Assembly: GCF_000282495.1 (NCBI RefSeq)
Contig: NZ_AKJE01000121.1
Location: 1-34,055, forward strand
DNA length: 34,055 nt
Reading direction: 5' to 3'
From: Pseudomonas sp. GM79
Lineage (GTDB): Bacteria; Pseudomonadota; Gammaproteobacteria; Pseudomonadales; Pseudomonadaceae
Part shown: in pieces, positions 17,014-24,788 of the stretch
How positions within the stretch are numbered: position 1 is the first letter of the stretch
Layout: every line of letters starts with the position of its first letter
Notes under the pieces: generated by a model
Databases searched by the model: none
The model's input: the letters and a program-made list of their open reading frames with translations, nothing else
What the model was told of the DNA's origin: nothing
Translations under genes and position numbers: made by a program

Positions 17014-17982
17014 ATGACAATGCAGTTGAACCACCCCACCCAAAAGGATGGAGCACAGAAAAGGAACGCTCAGCAGGAGTCAAACATGAGCTTGCACAAC
17101 ACGGGGTCCGAGGAGCTGGTTCCTTCGCGCTATGCGCTGCGGATCGGCGAGATTGACGTGCTGGTGGTCAGTGATGGAGTGCTGCCCCTGCCGACCGAGA
17201 CGATGTCCACCAATGCCGACCCAGCCGCCCGCGCGGCCTGGTTCAAGGACATGTTCCTGGGGCCGGACGCGTTCGATTGGGCGCTGAACGTACTGGTGGT
17301 GCGCAGTGGCGACAAGCTCATCCTCGTCGACGCTGGACTGGGCGGGCAGTTCCCCGGCTTTCCGCGAGCCGGGCAGTTCCCCAAACGACTGAAGGCCGCC
17401 GGTATCGATCTTTCGTCCGTGACCGACGTGGTGATTACCCATATGCACATGGACCATATCGGCGGGCTGCTGGTCGATGAGGTGAAGAGCCAACTGCGTC
17501 CGGATCTGCGCATCCACGTTTCAGCCACCGAGGTCGCGTTCTGGGAGTCGCCCGATTTCTCCCTCACCGCCATGCCGTCGCCGGTGCCGGACGTCCTGCG
17601 GGCAACGGCCAATCAGTTCATTAGCGAGTATCGCAGCAAGGTGCGCACGTTCGAAGATGAGTATGAAGTGGCGCCAGGCGTGGTCGTCAAGCTCACCGGC
17701 GGCCACACTCCAGGGCACAGCGTGGTCTACGTGACATCCGGCGGCGAGCGGTTGACCTTCGCGGGCGACGCCCTGTTCCCGGTCGCCTTCGAACACCCCG
17801 ACTGGCATAACGGCTTTGAACATGACCCTGAGGAGTCGGTTCGCGTTCGTGTCCGCCTGTTGCAAGAGGCGGCGGCTAGCGGTGAGCTGTTCGTGGCGAC
17901 TCACCTGCCCTTCCCCTCCGTTGGCCGGGTGGCAGTGGACGGTGACGCCTTTCGTTGGGTCGCGGGTTTCTGGGACTACTGA
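17014..17982 (+). CDS. MBL-fold metallo-hydrolase
   Basis: This encodes 322 residues from the ATG at 17014 (AGGAGAAGG upstream). A second in-frame ATG at 17086 also has a good AGGAG site, and the 24 residues before it are polar and look poorly conserved, so the true start is uncertain. The metallo-beta-lactamase fold is complete: HMHMDH at 143-148, His231 (GGHTPGHS), Asp252 (FAGDALFP) and His297 (ATHLPFPS) supply two zinc sites. It resembles the lactonase/AttM-like and glyoxalase-II-like branch. The substrate is not identifiable. No signal peptide is visible, so it is cytosolic if started at either ATG. It sits between the flavoprotein and an exported hydrolase. Confidence 0.88.
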   Translation: MTMQLNHPTQKDGAQKRNAQQESNMSLHNTGSEELVPSRYALRIGEIDVLVVSDGVLPLPTETMSTNADPAARAAWFKDMFLGPDAFDWALNVLVVRSGDKLILVDAGLGGQFPGFPRAGQFPKRLKAAGIDLSSVTDVVITHMHMDHIGGLLVDEVKSQLRPDLRIHVSATEVAFWESPDFSLTAMPSPVPDVLRATANQFISEYRSKVRTFEDEYEVAPGVVVKLTGGHTPGHSVVYVTSGGERLTFAGDALFPVAFEHPDWHNGFEHDPEESVRVRVRLLQEAAASGELFVATHLPFPSVGRVAVDGDAFRWVAGFWDY

Positions 17983-18059
17983 TCGCTTGTCGGGTTTGCG
18001 CCTGCGTTCACGGAGGCACGAATCTCCCTGAGCAACAACACATGATCGAGAGACCGCCA

Positions 18060-19061
18060 ATGAAAGACTCCAATCGGGAGATAGATCTCCAGCGTCGGGC
18101 CATATTGACAAGTTCAGCAGTAGTGGCCGCCAGTTTGTTGATTCCGCTTTCCAGTTTTTCCGGGTTGACGCAGGCCGCTGACAAGCCCTCTACAACCCAA
18201 CACAAACCAGATCACAAGGAGATGCACGCTATGAACTCTATTACGACCAAAGACGGCACCGAGATTTTCTTCAAGGATTGGGGTCCGAAAGAGGCGACGC
18301 CCATCGTGTTTCACCACGGCTGGCCATTGAGCGCGGACGACTGGGACAACCAGATGATGTTTTTCTTGCTCAAAGGCTATCGGGTGATCGCACACGATCG
18401 CCGCGGTCACGGGCGCTCGACCCAAACCTGGATGGGCAACGAAATGGACACCTACACCGCCGATGTCATCGAGCTGACCGATGCGCTCGACCTTAAAGGC
18501 GCGATCCATGTCGGCCATTCGACCGGTGGGGGTGAAGTAGCGCGCTACGCCGCTCGAGCCAAACCGGGACGCGTTGCCAAGGCCGTACTGATCAGCGCGG
18601 TTCCCCCCATCATGGTTAAGTCAGAGAAGAACCCCGGCGGTTTGCCTCTGGAAGTGTTCGACGGGTTCCGTTCGGCACTGGTCGCCAGCCGCGCGCAGTT
18701 TTACCTGGACGTGCCGTCGGGGCCGTTCTACGGTTTCAATCGACCCGGGGCCAAGGTTTCACAAGGCGTAATCGACAACTGGTGGCGGCAAGGCATGATG
18801 GGCGGTGCAAAAGCTCATTACGACTGCATCAAAGCGTTTTCCGAGACCGACTTCACCGAAGACCTGAAGGCGATTCAGGTGCCCACACTGGTCATGCATG
18901 GAGAGGATGATCAGATTGTGCCGATTGCCGACTCTGCGCCGCTTTCGGCCAAACTATTGAAGCATTCCACCCTCAAGACGTACCCGGGCTTTCCCCACGG
19001 TATGCCGACGACCAACGCGGATCAGATCAACGCTGATTTGTTGGCGTTCATTCGCGGTTGA
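18060..19061 (+). CDS. Exported alpha/beta hydrolase, non-haem chloroperoxidase-like
   Basis: This encodes 333 residues from the ATG at 18060 (GAGAG upstream). The N terminus has a signal peptide (LQRRAILTSSAVVAASLL, a Tat-like twin arginine, with cleavage likely at TQAA-DK). The alpha/beta-hydrolase domain begins about residue 58 with SITTKDGTEIFFKDWG. The triad is Ser154 (GHSTGGGE), Asp284 (GEDDQIVP) and His313 (FPHGMP), with the oxyanion stretch FHHGWPLSADDWD. This family (non-haem chloroperoxidase/arylesterase) hydrolyses esters and can form peracids. An internal ATG at 18231 has its own AAGGAG and would give the classical cytosolic enzyme, so two forms are possible. It is 77 bp after the MBL-fold gene. 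Confidence 0.88.
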   Translation: MKDSNREIDLQRRAILTSSAVVAASLLIPLSSFSGLTQAADKPSTTQHKPDHKEMHAMNSITTKDGTEIFFKDWGPKEATPIVFHHGWPLSADDWDNQMMFFLLKGYRVIAHDRRGHGRSTQTWMGNEMDTYTADVIELTDALDLKGAIHVGHSTGGGEVARYAARAKPGRVAKAVLISAVPPIMVKSEKNPGGLPLEVFDGFRSALVASRAQFYLDVPSGPFYGFNRPGAKVSQGVIDNWWRQGMMGGAKAHYDCIKAFSETDFTEDLKAIQVPTLVMHGEDDQIVPIADSAPLSAKLLKHSTLKTYPGFPHGMPTTNADQINADLLAFIRG

Positions 19062-19067
19062 GCACTA

Positions 19068-19102
19068 ACGTCGTGACGGCGATCTGATCGCCGTCGCGGC
19101 GT
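19068..19102. terminator. Long GC-rich hairpin after the hydrolase gene
   Basis: A near-perfect dyad is centred on T19085. ACGGCGATC (19076-19084) pairs with GATCGCCGT (19086-19094), and the stem extends outward to about 17 pairs with G-U pairs. It begins 7 nt after the stop codon. The following sequence, CTTAAAT, is not a strong U-run, so it could act as a 3'-end stabiliser rather than a terminator. Confidence 0.6.
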
Positions 19103-19442
19103 CTTAAATGGCTGGCGCTGGAAAACCCTGAACGACGAAACACCCGCTGAAAGATTTAGCCAATCTGTTGCATCGACTGGTTGAATCCACACCCAAAAAC
19201 GGTCATTCGCCCCCCCCGGAACAATCTTTGTGATCCCCCGCACAACCGGTCAACAGTGCCCACGCTAACCGGGCACTGCTGCGCTTTGCCACGCCCCGAA
19301 CTGATATGAATATTTTCACAAACATTGCATATTGATTTTTATTATGTCATTTATAGTCTCGCCGATCACAGGACTGATCCGCCGCGCCAACCCGGATGGC
19401 GGGCACCCGCACCCCCAAAATGCCCTCCAAGGAGTCAACAAT
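19103..19442 (+). promoter_or_regulatory. Leader region of the ABC/deacylase operon
   Basis: No gene is seen. CAGTGCCC (19254-19261) and GGGCACTG (19271-19278) form a perfect 8-bp inverted repeat with a 9-nt gap, a possible operator or leader hairpin. The AT-rich stretch 19302-19360 (with TATGAATATTTTCAC and TCATTTATAGTC) is the likeliest promoter region, but no -35/-10 pair can be assigned with confidence. AAGGAG just before 19443 is the ribosome binding site of the first gene. Confidence 0.5.
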
Positions 19443-20219
19443 ATGAACAAGACAGAACTTCTAGGTGCTCTGGCGCTATGCGCTTTCAGCTTCCTGGCAC
19501 ATGCCGACGAAGACAGCCTGCGTATCGGTATCGAAGCCGCCTACCCTCCCTTCTCCTTCAAGACACCAGAGGGCAACGTCAGCGGATTCGATTACGACAT
19601 CGGCAACGCCTTGTGCGAAGAAATGAAGGTCAAATGCGAGTGGGTCATTCAGGAGTTCGACGGCATGATCCCGTCGCTCAAAGTGCGCAAGATCGATGCC
19701 GTGCTGTCATCGATGTCGATCACGGAAGACCGGATGAAGTCCGTGGACTTCAGCAAAAAGTACTACCACACACCGGGCAAGTTCGCGATGAAGGCCGGCA
19801 ACCTGATCAATGACCCTTTGGTGGACCTCAAGGGTAAGAAAATCGGCGTGCAGCGCTCCTCGACTTACGATCGCTTTGCCACCGAGCAACTGGAAAAAGC
19901 CGGCGTCGTCGTGGTGCGCTACTCCTCACAAAATGAAGCCTTCCTCGATCTCGCCTCGGGTCGTCTGGACGCCACCCTCGCCGACGTCGTCAACACCGAT
20001 GAGAGCTTCATCAAGACACCGGCTGGCCAGGGCTTCGCACTGACAGGGCCCGACATCAACGACCCGAAGTATTTTGGTCGGGGTGCCGGGATCGCCGTGC
20101 GCAAAGGCGACAGTGCCAACGCTGCGCGCCTGAGTGCCGCGATTGACGCCATTCGCGCCAATGGCAAGTACCAGCAAGTGATGGCCAAGTACTTCGCGTT
20201 CGATATCTACGGCGAGTAA
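19443..20219 (+). CDS. Amino-acid ABC transporter, periplasmic binding protein
   Basis: This encodes 258 residues from the ATG at 19443 (AAGGAG). The signal peptide MNKTELLGALALCAFSFLAHA is followed by mature DEDSLRIG. The family 3 solute-binding fold is clear: IGIEAAYPPFSF, GFDYDIGNALCEEM, DGMIPSLKVRKIDAVLSSMSIT and KGKKIGVQRSST match LAO/HisJ/octopine-type binding proteins, which recognise basic amino acids and opine-like derivatives. It delivers ligand to the permeases encoded next. The mature length (about 238) is normal for the family. The ligand is unproven; the adjoining deacylase gene suggests an N-acylated amino acid. This is the first gene of the operon. Confidence 0.92.
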   Translation: MNKTELLGALALCAFSFLAHADEDSLRIGIEAAYPPFSFKTPEGNVSGFDYDIGNALCEEMKVKCEWVIQEFDGMIPSLKVRKIDAVLSSMSITEDRMKSVDFSKKYYHTPGKFAMKAGNLINDPLVDLKGKKIGVQRSSTYDRFATEQLEKAGVVVVRYSSQNEAFLDLASGRLDATLADVVNTDESFIKTPAGQGFALTGPDINDPKYFGRGAGIAVRKGDSANAARLSAAIDAIRANGKYQQVMAKYFAFDIYGE

Positions 20220-20322
20220 GCCCTTACCCCTGCCCCCCTGACCCAAGACCCGGCGACGGCCCATTGCAGGCGTCTGTCAGGGGTTGTCTTGCGCGCCTCA
20301 CGGCGCTCGCTTGAGGAACTTC

Positions 20323-21015
20323 ATGATGCTTCACGGCTACGGATCGAGCATTCTCGATGGCGCCTGGCTGACCATAAACCTGGCCTTGACGTCCATGTCC
20401 CTGGCAATTGCCCTGGGGCTGATCGGCGCGGCATTCCGATTGTCACCACTCAAATGGCTGGCCGTGCTCGGGGAAAGTTACACCACCCTGATTCGCGGTA
20501 TCCCAGACCTAGTGCTGATCCTGCTGATCTTCTACGGTGGCCAGGATCTGGTGAACCGCATTGCCCTGGCACTCGGTTACACCCGCTATATCGACATCAA
20601 CCCCTTTATCGCCGGCGTCTGCACCATGGGCTTCATTTTTGGTGCCTACCTCTCGGAAACCTTTCGCGGCGCCTTCATGGCGATCCCCAAAGGTCAGGCC
20701 GAGGCCGGCGTGGCCTATGGCATGGGCGGTGCACAGGTGTTCTGGCGAATTCTGGTACCGCAGATGATTCGTTTCGCCATTCCCGGGTTCACCAACAATT
20801 GGTTGGTACTGACCAAATCCACCGCGCTGATCTCGGTGATCGGCTTGCAGGACATGATGTTCAAAGCCAAGAACGCAGCGGATGCCACACACGAGCCATT
20901 CACGTTTTTCCTCGCGGTAGCCGCGCTGTATCTGATGCTCACCAGCCTGTCCTTGCTGGTGCTGCGCTATCTGGAAAAACACTACTCGGTCGGCATCAAA
21001 GCCGCCGAATTGTGA
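20323..21015 (+). CDS. Amino-acid ABC transporter permease (HisQ-like)
   Basis: This encodes 230 residues from the ATG at 20323 (GAGGA 5 nt upstream; the ATG at 20326 is equally placed). It is an inner-membrane His/Glu/Gln/Arg/opine-family permease with about five transmembrane segments. The TLIRGIPDLVLILLIFYGGQ stretch and the EAA loop (ETFRGAFMAIPKGQAEAGVA YGMGG region) that docks on the ATPase are intact. It pairs with the second permease 12 bp downstream. The 103-bp gap after the binding-protein gene is typical of a processing or attenuation site that lets the binding protein be made in excess. Confidence 0.92.
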   Translation: MMLHGYGSSILDGAWLTINLALTSMSLAIALGLIGAAFRLSPLKWLAVLGESYTTLIRGIPDLVLILLIFYGGQDLVNRIALALGYTRYIDINPFIAGVCTMGFIFGAYLSETFRGAFMAIPKGQAEAGVAYGMGGAQVFWRILVPQMIRFAIPGFTNNWLVLTKSTALISVIGLQDMMFKAKNAADATHEPFTFFLAVAALYLMLTSLSLLVLRYLEKHYSVGIKAAEL

Positions 21016-21027
21016 GGGGAACCGCCC

Positions 21028-21726
21028 ATGATTCTCGACTACAACCTGATCTGGGAACACCTGCCGCTGTACTTCAATGGCGCCTTGTTGACCCTCAAAG
21101 TCCTGCTGATTTCCCTGGCCCTGGGTTTGGTATTGGCGATTCCACTGGCGCTGATGCGGGTGTCGCGATCACCGCTGATCAACTTCCCGGCCTGGCTCTA
21201 TACCTACGTGATTCGCGGCACGCCGATGCTGGTGCAACTGTTCCTGATCTATTACGGCCTGGCGCAGTTCGAAGCAGTGCGCCAAAGCGTGCTCTGGCCT
21301 TACCTCTCCAGCGCCACCTTTTGCGCCTGTCTGGCCTTCGCGATCAACACCAGTGCCTATAGCGCCGAGTTGCTGGCCGGCAGTTTGAAATCCACCCCCC
21401 ATGGCGAGATCGAAGCCGCCAAGGCCATGGGCATGTCACGCCTGACCCTGTATCGCCGCATTCTCATGCCGTCGGCCTTGCGCCGGGCATTGCCGCAGTA
21501 CAGCAACGAAGTGCTGATGATGCTGCAAACCACCAGCCTGGCCTCCATCGTCACCCTCGTCGACATCACCGGGGCCGCGCGGACTGTCAGCTCACGGTTC
21601 TATCTGCCGTTCGAGGCGTTTATCACCGCTGGGCTCATCTACCTCGCCCTGACCTTCATTCTGGTGCGCCTGTTCAAGTTGGCCGAGCGCCATTGGCTGG
21701 CGTATCTGGCACCGCGCAAGTACTAA
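21028..21726 (+). CDS. Amino-acid ABC transporter permease (HisM-like)
   Basis: This encodes 232 residues from the ATG at 21028 after GAGGGGAA. It is the second permease of the heterodimer. Characteristic stretches are LYTYVIRGTPMLVQLFLIYY, the EAA loop ELLAGSLKSTPHGEIEAAKA (then MGMSRLTLYRRILMPSALRR), and VLMMLQTTSLASIVTLVDIT. It has about five transmembrane helices. It begins 12 bp after the first permease and ends 9 bp before the deacylase gene, so translation is probably coupled. Confidence 0.92.
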   Translation: MILDYNLIWEHLPLYFNGALLTLKVLLISLALGLVLAIPLALMRVSRSPLINFPAWLYTYVIRGTPMLVQLFLIYYGLAQFEAVRQSVLWPYLSSATFCACLAFAINTSAYSAELLAGSLKSTPHGEIEAAKAMGMSRLTLYRRILMPSALRRALPQYSNEVLMMLQTTSLASIVTLVDITGAARTVSSRFYLPFEAFITAGLIYLALTFILVRLFKLAERHWLAYLAPRKY

Positions 21727-21735
21727 GGAGCTGTT

Positions 21736-22848
21736 ATGGAGCACATTCAATACCGCTTGCCGTGGAGTGCATCGGGCACCGAACGCACGCTGACGCTGTT
21801 TCGTTTTGGCAGTGGACCACGCAAAGCGTACATCCAGGCGTCATTGCATGCCGACGAGTTGCCGGGGATGCGCGTCGCCGTCGAGCTCAAGCGCCGTCTT
21901 CTGGAACTGGAAACACAAGGCCGCCTGAGCGGGGTGATCGAGTTGGTGCCAATGGCCAATCCGATCGGGATCGCCCAGATGTTCCAGGCCACCCATCAGG
22001 GGCGCTTTGAGTTCTCCAGCGGCAAGAACTTCAATCGCGAGTTCCCGGAGTTGGTCGATGCCGTCGCCCCCCTGTTGGAAGGCCAATTGGTAGACGATGC
22101 CGACGCCAACGTCGCACTCATCCGCCGCGCCATGGGCGATGCCCTCGCCGCCATGCCAGCACCGACCTCGGAACTCGACGGCCTGCGTCGCTTGTTGCTG
22201 CAGCATGCCTGTGACGCCGATGTGGTGCTGGACCTGCACTGTGATTTCGAATCGATCATGTTGTTGTATGCGATGCCGCAACACTGGCCGCGCTTGCAGT
22301 CACTGGCCGCTCGCCTCGGTGCCGGGGTCACGTTGTTGGCCGAAGATGCGGGCGGCAGTGCCTTCGACGAAGCCTGCGCAATTACATGGTTACGCCTGGC
22401 TGAGCGGTTTCCTGAAGCCAATATTCCCCTGGCATGCATGGCCACCACCATCGAATTGCGTGGCATGGCAGACACCGAGCGCGGGCAATGCGTCGACAGT
22501 GCACAAGCCATTCTCGGGTATCTCGCCGAACAAGGCCTGATCAGCGGTGACTGGCCAGCGGCACCGCCGAGTCATTGCCAGGCCATGCCATTCGCCGGCG
22601 CGCAGTACGCCTGTGCGCCCCATCCGGGTGTGGTGAGTTTTCTGCAACCGCTGGGCGCGCAGGTCAGGGTCGGCGATCCGCTCTTCGAGGTCATCGACCC
22701 GCTGACCGACCGCCATAGCGTGGTGAGCGCCAGCACCGACGGCATTCTCTATGCCCGCGAACGGCTGCGCTATGCCCAGCCTGGATTGTGGCTGGCCAAA
22801 GTTGCCGGTTCTACCCCCATTCGCCAGGGTCGCTTGCTCAGCGACTGA
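21736..22848 (+). CDS. Succinylglutamate desuccinylase/aspartoacylase-family hydrolase
   Basis: This encodes 370 residues from the ATG at 21736 (AAGGAG). It is an M14-like zinc amidohydrolase. H38 and E41 in SLHADELPG and H168 in DLHCD are the zinc ligands, N100-R101 in FNREFP matches the substrate-carboxylate NR pair, and E240 in TIELRG is the candidate catalytic glutamate. The C-terminal part (about 285-370) is a lipoyl-like beta domain (VGDPLFEVIDPLTD). Family members release amino acids from N-acyl forms. It is embedded between the permease and ATPase genes of an amino-acid importer, which strongly suggests cytosolic hydrolysis of the imported compound. The exact acyl group cannot be read from the sequence. 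Confidence 0.88.
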   Translation: MEHIQYRLPWSASGTERTLTLFRFGSGPRKAYIQASLHADELPGMRVAVELKRRLLELETQGRLSGVIELVPMANPIGIAQMFQATHQGRFEFSSGKNFNREFPELVDAVAPLLEGQLVDDADANVALIRRAMGDALAAMPAPTSELDGLRRLLLQHACDADVVLDLHCDFESIMLLYAMPQHWPRLQSLAARLGAGVTLLAEDAGGSAFDEACAITWLRLAERFPEANIPLACMATTIELRGMADTERGQCVDSAQAILGYLAEQGLISGDWPAAPPSHCQAMPFAGAQYACAPHPGVVSFLQPLGAQVRVGDPLFEVIDPLTDRHSVVSASTDGILYARERLRYAQPGLWLAKVAGSTPIRQGRLLSD

Positions 22849-22866
22849 TGCCAGAGAGTTAAAACC

Positions 22867-23631
22867 ATGTACAAACTCGAAGTTCAAGACCTGCATAAAA
22901 GCTACGGCGCGCACCAGGTGCTCAAGGGCGTGTCCCTGCAAGCACAGGCCGGTGACGTGATCAGCATCATCGGTTCCAGCGGCTCTGGCAAAAGTACGTT
23001 CCTGCGCTGCATCAACCTGCTGGAGCAACCCAATGCGGGCAATATCGTACTCAATGGCGAACCGCTCAAGCTGGTAGCCAACAAGCTTGGCGGGCTGAAG
23101 GCGGCCGAACCCAAGCAGTTGCAACGCATGCGTTCACAGCTATCGATGGTGTTTCAACACTTCAACCTCTGGTCACACATGAGCGCTCTGGAAAACGTCA
23201 TGGAAGCCCCGGTGCATGTGCAGGGCCTGGGCAAAAAAGAGGCACGGGAAAAGGCCGAGCACTACCTTGATAAAGTCGGGGTAGCCCACCGCATGAACGC
23301 CTGGCCGGCGCATATGTCCGGTGGCGAGCAGCAGCGCGTGGCCATTGCCCGCGCACTGGCGATGGAACCGCAAGTGATGCTGTTTGATGAGCCGACGTCG
23401 GCGCTCGACCCCGAACTGGTCGGCGAAGTGCTTAAAGTCATGCAGGATCTGGCGCAGGAAGGCCGCACCATGGTGGTGGTGACTCACGAAATGGGCTTTG
23501 CCCGAGAGGTGTCGAACCAACTGGTGTTCCTGCACAAGGGCGTTGTCGAAGAGCGCGGCGACCCGAGCGAGGTGCTGGTCAACCCGCAATCCGAACGCCT
23601 CCAGCAGTTTCTGTCCGGGAGTTTGAAGTAA
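22867..23631 (+). CDS. Amino-acid ABC transporter ATPase (HisP-like)
   Basis: This encodes 254 residues from the ATG at 22867. It is a complete ABC nucleotide-binding subunit: Walker A GSSGSGKST (36-44), Q-loop VFQHFNLW, signature MSGGEQ (150-155), Walker B VMLFDEP (170-176), D-loop SALDPE and H-loop His207. The insert after VLNGEPL (about 66-88) is typical of HisP/OccP-type ATPases. It powers the permease pair encoded upstream and closes the operon 18 bp after the deacylase gene. Confidence 0.94.
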   Translation: MYKLEVQDLHKSYGAHQVLKGVSLQAQAGDVISIIGSSGSGKSTFLRCINLLEQPNAGNIVLNGEPLKLVANKLGGLKAAEPKQLQRMRSQLSMVFQHFNLWSHMSALENVMEAPVHVQGLGKKEAREKAEHYLDKVGVAHRMNAWPAHMSGGEQQRVAIARALAMEPQVMLFDEPTSALDPELVGEVLKVMQDLAQEGRTMVVVTHEMGFAREVSNQLVFLHKGVVEERGDPSEVLVNPQSERLQQFLSGSLK

Positions 23632-23662
23632 GACCGCCGCCCACCCATCCACGGATCGACGC

Positions 23663-23713
23663 TGCCCTGACAAGGCAGGCTTGGGATACACTCCAGCCAA
23701 CCTTGTCAGGGCA
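23663..23713. promoter_or_regulatory. 13-bp inverted repeat between ATPase and RpiR genes
   Basis: TGCCCTGACAAGG (23663-23675) and CCTTGTCAGGGCA (23701-23713) are perfect inverted copies. The inner sequence can also pair partly (GGCTTGG with CCAGCC), giving a very long hairpin. No U-run follows. It is either an operator for the RpiR regulator (start 23759) or a stem that separates the two transcripts. Confidence 0.65.
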
Positions 23714-23758
23714 TCAGGCACAGCCCTTCTTTCACCTTCAGGAAATGTTGAGCTGGAT

Positions 23759-24667
23759 ATGCCAACCCCATCGAAAGACACCACTGTCTATGCCGCGCCG
23801 GTCATGCGCAAACTGACGGAAATCGTTTCCGAACTGCCGCCGTCACTGCGCAAGGTCGCGGACTTTATCCTGCGTCACCCGCTCAAGGCCGCGACACTGA
23901 CCATCGAGGAGATGGCTCACGAGACATTGACCTCACCCGCCGCCGTCAACCGCCTGGCCAAAGCGCTGGACCTCGGTGGCTACAGCGGCATGAAGGCCGA
24001 GCTGGTCGCAACGTTGCAGCAGATGGTGTCGCCGGTCGACAAACTGCGCAACGAACTTGCCCATCGCCCGGGCGGCGCGTTTGGCCTGCATGAGCAACTC
24101 CAGAGCGCCAGCAGCAACCTGACCACGGCGACGAGCAACAACCACGCCGACACCTTTGAAGCCTTCGTCACTCGCCTGACCACGGCACGCAAAATCTACA
24201 TTCTGGGGTTCGGCAACAGTGTTTACTTCGCCGGCCTCGCCGCCTCGACCCTGATGCCCTTTTGTGCGGACGCCGCGGCCATCAGCATGGAAGGCGGCAA
24301 CGAAAACGCCGCTTACCGTCTGGCCGCAATCACCGACCAGGACGTATTGCTGGCGATCTCCCTGCCGCGCTACTCCCTCGACACCCTGCAACTGGCACGC
24401 TTCGCCAATGAACGTGGCGCATCGGTGCTGGCCATTACCGACTCCCCCGCTTCGCCGCTCACCGGCATTGCCGAGCACACGCTGTTTGCGCCCTGCGATC
24501 ACCCGGTACTGACCAGCTCCAACATCGCGGTGCTGGCCTTAATCGAAGGCTTGGTCGCCGGCGTGATGGCGCGCAATAAAGAAGCGGTCAAACTGGCAAC
24601 CGAACTGACTGAAAGCGTGATGTCGTACCTGCACATCCCTGCCAGCGGTAAACCACCGAAAAAGTGA
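23759..24667 (+). CDS. RpiR-family regulator (HTH + SIS)
   Basis: This encodes 302 residues from the ATG at 23759; the frame is open from 23681, but that part runs through the palindrome. The N-terminal HTH-6 domain spans about residues 10-90 (SLRKVADFILRHP, TIEEMAHETLTSPAAVNRLA). A SIS sugar-phosphate-binding domain follows at about 125-260 (ARKIYILGFGNSVYFAGLAA, VLLAISLPRYSLDT). RpiR proteins usually sense phosphosugars or inositol derivatives. Here it follows an amino-acid importer operon by 127 bp and may control it, or it may control the inosose-like genes downstream. Both are inferences from position. Confidence 0.88.
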   Translation: MPTPSKDTTVYAAPVMRKLTEIVSELPPSLRKVADFILRHPLKAATLTIEEMAHETLTSPAAVNRLAKALDLGGYSGMKAELVATLQQMVSPVDKLRNELAHRPGGAFGLHEQLQSASSNLTTATSNNHADTFEAFVTRLTTARKIYILGFGNSVYFAGLAASTLMPFCADAAAISMEGGNENAAYRLAAITDQDVLLAISLPRYSLDTLQLARFANERGASVLAITDSPASPLTGIAEHTLFAPCDHPVLTSSNIAVLALIEGLVAGVMARNKEAVKLATELTESVMSYLHIPASGKPPKK

Positions 24668-24788
24668 TTCCGTTCTGGTTTTTACCTGATAGACCCGTGT
24701 GGGAGTGGTCTGGAGATGTTTTCTTCGCTACCCACATGCTGAATTGCCTCGGGTTCCGTAGATAGCTTGACGGCAAATCTGCATTCAA

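Noticed and set aside
24698..24705. Possible REP arm TGTGGGAG after the RpiR gene
   Set aside because: Only a few bases match and no partner arm is found nearby, so it is too weak to list.
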